Positions 60,841 to 64,000 of a DNA stretch of 64,000 nucleotides are shown piece after piece. The translations under genes and the position numbers were made by a program. The first letter of the stretch is position 1; each line of letters starts with the position of its first letter. A model generated the notes under the pieces. The model worked only from the letters and a program-made list of their open reading frames with translations, did no database searches and was not told where the DNA came from. Source of the DNA: Paraburkholderia flava (GTDB lineage Bacteria; Pseudomonadota; Gammaproteobacteria; Burkholderiales; Burkholderiaceae); contig NZ_SMRO01000002.1 in NCBI RefSeq assembly GCF_004359985.1, positions 558,001-622,000 on the forward strand, read 5' to 3'.

Positions 60841-61872
60841 TCAGGTCGCCCCGCGCGCGGCGGCTGCCGTCTGATGTGCACTGTGCTGCGCGTTCGCCTC
60901 GACGGCCTGCAACATCTGCGCGGCGGCGGAGATTGCGATGATCTCGGGCGACTTGTCGACGATTCCGTCGACGCCCAACGGACACTTCATCCGCGCGATC
61001 TGCGACGGGTCGATGCCGCGCGCGGCGAGCCGGTGTTCGAACTGCTTGCGCTTCGTGTGCGAGCCGATCATCCCGAAGAACGCGTAGTCGCCGCGCAGCA
61101 GGATGCGCTCGGCCAGTTCCAGGTCGCGTTGATGGGTGTGCGTCATCACGATGAAGTACGTGTTCGGTGCGGCTTCGTCGATGGCGGCGTCGGGGGCGTC
61201 GCTCGCGTCGATCGTGAGGTTGGCTGCGTTCAGCGTTTCGGGCGGCGGGAATTGCGCGTCGCGTTCGTCGATCCAGCGCACACGACACGGCAGTGTTGCA
61301 AGCACGCGCACGAGTGCCGCGCCGACGTGGCCCGCGCCGAACAGCATCACGGAAAATTCACGCGGCGCGATGGTTTCGGTGAGCAGCGCGCCGCTCGCTT
61401 CGAAGCCCGGACCGTCCCACAGCAGACAGTCCGCACGCTCGACACCGGGTTCCGGCTCGGACAGCAGCACCGCATCGGGCGCGCCGAACGACACGCTGCG
61501 CACGGTCGACTGGCCGGCGGCCACGCGCTTTGCCAACGACGTCACCCAGCCCAGATCGCCCACGTCGAGCCGTTCGAACGCGAGCACGACCGCGCCGCCG
61601 CAGCACTGGCCGAGGCTTGGCCCGAGTGCGAAGCGTTCGAGCCGGCGCGCGCGCGGCATGCGCATGCCTTCTTTCAGCACCTGGCGCGCGGTTTCGATTG
61701 CTTTCCATTCGAGGTGTCCGCCGCCGATCGTATGCTTCGCCGACTCGCGCGTGACGATCATCTTCGTGCCGGCTTCGCGCGGCGCCGAGCCTTCGGCGCG
61801 CGCGACCGTGACCAGTACGACGGCATCGCCGTGCGCGAGCAGCTGTTGAAGATCGGGCAGCCAGGCTTCCAT
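60841..61872 (-). CDS. xdhC: Xanthine dehydrogenase accessory protein XdhC
   Basis: This 343-aa chaperone loads the sulfurated molybdenum cofactor onto xanthine dehydrogenase. The N-terminal XdhC_CoxI domain reads VVLVTVARAEGSAPREAGTKMIV, then TIGGGHLEWKAIETAR and LGQCCGG. The C-terminal Rossmann domain begins MLFGAGHVGAALVRVLATLP (about 172-191). It starts the purine group xdhC-add-guaD. The xanthine dehydrogenase structural genes xdhA/xdhB are not in this window, where they would be expected just upstream. Confidence 0.95.
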   Translation of the reverse strand: MEAWLPDLQQLLAHGDAVVLVTVARAEGSAPREAGTKMIVTRESAKHTIGGGHLEWKAIETARQVLKEGMRMPRARRLERFALGPSLGQCCGGAVVLAFERLDVGDLGWVTSLAKRVAAGQSTVRSVSFGAPDAVLLSEPEPGVERADCLLWDGPGFEASGALLTETIAPREFSVMLFGAGHVGAALVRVLATLPCRVRWIDERDAQFPPPETLNAANLTIDASDAPDAAIDEAAPNTYFIVMTHTHQRDLELAERILLRGDYAFFGMIGSHTKRKQFEHRLAARGIDPSQIARMKCPLGVDGIVDKSPEIIAISAAAQMLQAVEANAQHSAHQTAAAARGAT

Positions 61873-62476
61873 CGTGCGCGCTCCGTCAGCGTCCGCCCGA
61901 GACGTTCGGGCGGGCGGGTGAGTGCGACGGGGAGAGGGGAAACGCGGCAGCGAACGCACGCGGCGCGGCTGGCAAGAAAGACGGGACGAGCCGATGCGCG
62001 GCCACTACCGTCGCGACGGCGCGGACGGTCTTGTGGCTGAGGCTCGAGATGCGGATGGTTTGCTTTGTCATGGCGAATCCGAAAGACATTGCGGACCGGG
62101 CGCGCGTTACGCAGGGGGTCGTGCCGTAGCCGGCCTCGCGCACGTAGATCGCCATCCAGTTCCGAAGATAGCACTCCCGCGCGAAGAAAATATTCCCCCC
62201 GGGTAATGAGGGGTATTCGAGCGGGGGTATCAGCGGGAGGGGATCGGCGATCGCGCCCCGCTCATCCTGTGATTCGCGGCGGCGGCGGAAGTTGCGCGGG
62301 CGGGGCGGTGGGGAGGGCGCCGATACGGTGTCGGACGTGGCGGGGTCAAGTCCGGAAAGGCTCAGCGGGCTGCCTTGGCTGCGGCAGCCTGGCCAGAACA
62401 GCGGGAGGTGTCCGGCGCACGGAAAAAACCGCCCCGTGCCCTGTGCCCCGCCCCCCGCGCTGTCGCTACACGTCGC
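61873..62476. other. GC-rich intergenic region upstream of xdhC
   Basis: This 604-nt gap is unusually G-rich on the plus strand toward its right end. A minus-strand frame of 89 codons (61886-62155) ends 13 nt before xdhC, but its arginine/proline/alanine-rich composition and lack of a ribosome site do not support a gene. A four-tract G-quadruplex motif lies at 62298-62317. The promoter of xdhC should be here; no clear hexamers were found. Confidence 0.4.
62298..62317 (+). other. G-quadruplex-forming motif
   Basis: Four runs of three or four G with loops C, CGGT and A (GGG-C-GGGG-CGGT-GGGG-A-GGG) fit the canonical G-quadruplex pattern. It lies between dsbB and xdhC on the strand opposite to both. 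Confidence 0.6.
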
Positions 62477-62986
62477 TCAACTGTAGCGCCGACGATTCCG
62501 CACCAGGCTCAACACCAGCGGCACGAACGCGACGACGTAGCCGATCAGCGACCACATCGGCAGCGACAGACCGAGGATCGGCGGATACGGCGTTTCGCAC
62601 AGGCCACCGACCTTGAACACGCCCGGCAGCCAGTGCGCGGGCGGCAGGCTGTCGACGAGCGGTTGCAGCGCATCGAACCCGCAGCTGAAACCGGGATTCG
62701 CCTGAATGTACACATGACGCGCCGCCGTCACGATGCCCGCCGCCGCGGACAACGCCGCGAGCAATTCGAGCAGCCGCACGCCGCGCCAGCCGCGCAGCCG
62801 CGCGCCGAGGAACGCGAAGACCGCGATCAGCAGATAGAAATAGCGTTGCATGATGCACAGCGGACACGGATCTTCCTGCTTGAAGTACTGCAGATACAGC
62901 GCGCCCGCGACCATCGCGAGACAGATGAAACCGAGCAGGACGAGCAGGGAGCGTTCGCGGCGCAGGACGGCGGGGTCGTTGTTCAT
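62477..62986 (-). CDS. dsbB: Disulfide bond formation protein B
   Basis: This 169-aa four-helix inner-membrane protein reoxidises DsbA and passes electrons to ubiquinone. The active cysteine pairs are Cys41-Pro-Leu-Cys44 in the first periplasmic loop and Cys102/Cys130 in the second. Arg48, close after the first pair, matches the quinone-binding arginine of E. coli DsbB. Length is typical. It appears monocistronic between the amidase and the purine genes. Confidence 0.96.
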   Translation of the reverse strand: MNNDPAVLRRERSLLVLLGFICLAMVAGALYLQYFKQEDPCPLCIMQRYFYLLIAVFAFLGARLRGWRGVRLLELLAALSAAAGIVTAARHVYIQANPGFSCGFDALQPLVDSLPPAHWLPGVFKVGGLCETPYPPILGLSLPMWSLIGYVVAFVPLVLSLVRNRRRYS

Positions 62987-63116
62987 GAGTCGATCGGATG
63001 GCGGTCGGTGGAGCCCGGCCAGATCGGCCGGGCAGGTGCCCGCGATTCTAGCGCGAACCAGGGCAGTTTCGCGCTCGTGCTCACTTACTTGAACGACCGT
63101 CGGCCCGCCGTGCCCG

Positions 63117-64000
63117 CTAGCGGATCGTCGTCAGCACCGCTTCGACCGCGCGGCCGACCGCGAGCAGCGCGTCGTCGCCATGCGGCGCGCCCGCCAGCAT
63201 CAGACCGACCGGCGCGTCGCCGCGACGATGACATGGCAGCGACAGCGCGCAGGTATCGAGGAAATTGAACGCGCTCGGGTTGCGCAGGATCAGCGCGTTG
63301 GTGCGGCCGAATGCGTCGTCATCGTCGACCAGATCGGCGACGCGCGGCGGCACGACCGGCACGGTTGGCGCGACCAGCGCGTCGAAGCGTTGCCACAGCG
63401 CGCGCGCCGCGTCGAGCATCGCGCGGCGTTCGGCGACCAGGTCGAGGTAGTCGGCGGCGCTGGCCGGCTGACCTTTCAGAATGCGCGTCAGCACGCGCGG
63501 GTCGTACAGATCGCGATGCCGTTCGAGCAGCGGACGGTGCCACGCATACGCCTCGATCGGCGAGAAACCGAAGCGGTTGATTTCCGCGAGGCGGTCGAGC
63601 GGCGCGAAGCGCACTTCCGTGACGATCGCGCCGGCCGCTTCGAGATGCTTGAGCGCGGCGTCGACCGCGTCGGCGACTGCCGGCTCGACGCCGTCGGTCA
63701 CGTAGTTCGTCAGCACGCCGAGGCGCACGCCTTCAAGCGGCCGCGCATCCGGCACGCGCGGTTCGAGACCGGCGAGCATCCGGTCCAGCAGCGCACAGCA
63801 CGCAACCGATACGCCGATCGGCCCGAACGAATCGAGCGTCGTCGACAGCGGCACGCCGCCTTGCTTCGGGATGCGGTCGGCGGTCGGCTTGAAGCCGGTC
63901 AGTCCGCACAGCGCCGCCGGGATGCGGATCGAGCCGCCGGTGTCGGTGCCGAGCGCGATCGCCGCCATGCCGTCCGCGACCGACGCCGCCGCACCCGACG
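63117..64000 (-). CDS. Amidase family protein (C-terminal part, truncated by the window end)
   Basis: About 294 codons are visible, ending at 63117. The first part holds the amidase signature: [13 protein letters not shown] then [19 protein letters not shown]. These include the cis-Ser and the nucleophile serine of the Ser-cisSer-Lys triad; the Lys lies outside. The rest (LGVLTNYV ... [14 protein letters not shown] ... [17 protein letters not shown]) is the usual C-terminal half of GatA/allophanate-hydrolase-like amidases. Substrate cannot be set; no gatB or gatC is visible, so it is probably a stand-alone amidase. Confidence 0.92.
   Translation of the reverse strand, partial: SGAAASVADGMAAIALGTDTGGSIRIPAALCGLTGFKPTADRIPKQGGVPLSTTLDSFGPIGVSVACCALLDRMLAGLEPRVPDARPLEGVRLGVLTNYVTDGVEPAVADAVDAALKHLEAAGAIVTEVRFAPLDRLAEINRFGFSPIEAYAWHRPLLERHRDLYDPRVLTRILKGQPASAADYLDLVAERRAMLDAARALWQRFDALVAPTVPVVPPRVADLVDDDDAFGRTNALILRNPSAFNFLDTCALSLPCHRRGDAPVGLMLAGAPHGDDALLAVGRAVEAVLTTIR

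Noticed and set aside
61886..62155. An 89-codon minus-strand frame ending 13 nt before xdhC
   Set aside because: It has no ribosome site and an Arg/Pro/Ala-biased sequence; the position suggests coupling, but the protein is not credible.

Overview
The window is high-GC chromosomal DNA from a betaproteobacterium of the Burkholderiaceae, most likely Paraburkholderia or Burkholderia. This is inferred from the Burkholderia-type general porin, the yicC-gmk-rpoZ-spoT-(tRNA-Arg)-greB block, the rph-rdgB-hemW block, the fbp/pepN pair and the overall codon and base composition. I see no insertion sequence, CRISPR array, prophage or rRNA operon.

Layout. 1-3243: small membrane proteins, an MHS-type major facilitator and a TonB-C-like lipoprotein. 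3244-11478: a five-gene efflux operon (membrane-fusion protein, RND pump, outer-membrane factor, DoxX-like membrane protein, MFS exporter) transcribed away from a divergent soxR. A near-perfect SoxR box sits in a 19-bp promoter spacer between them. 11548-13905: a lower-GC patch with a zinc-ribbon methyltransferase, a frame-disrupted acyltransferase-3 gene and tRNA-Ser(UGA). 13962-22641: housekeeping genes (hemW, rdgB, rph, yicC, gmk, rpoZ, spoT, two tandem tRNA-Arg genes, greB). 22702-26680: porin, a candidate small RNA, a 75-aa protein, cspA with a long leader, and an exonuclease/GIY-YIG fusion. 26712-33741: secreted chorismate mutase, a 49-aa protein, an SDR, a CocE-like lipoprotein hydrolase, an unrecognised 359-aa protein, tRNA-Thr and fbp. 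33919-38462: pepN, a DUF4136 lipoprotein, and a GDT1/TMEM165-type manganese exporter preceded by a yybP-ykoY riboswitch.

The most distinctive part is 38966-58190, an aryl polyene (APE, xanthomonadin/flexirubin-like) pigment cluster. Its gene order follows the E. coli ape nomenclature: chain-length factor, acyltransferase, two acyl carrier proteins, membrane protein, adenylation/dehydratase fusion, glycosyltransferase/acyltransferase fusion, ammonia lyase, thioesterase, LolA, MMPL exporter, ketosynthase, dehydratase, ketoreductase, then two more ketosynthases. Almost every junction overlaps, mostly as 4-nt ATGA/GTGA overlaps. Two paralogous 147-aa envelope proteins, a methyltransferase and a protein carrying both flavin-dependent-halogenase signatures follow. 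Together they suggest an aryl polyene whose starter comes from an aromatic amino acid by deamination and whose ring may be methylated and halogenated.

58276-64000: a purine-salvage group (xdhC, add, guaD), dsbB and a truncated amidase.

No database search was run. Functions rest on motifs and family knowledge, and start sites on Shine-Dalgarno spacing and overlaps read by eye.
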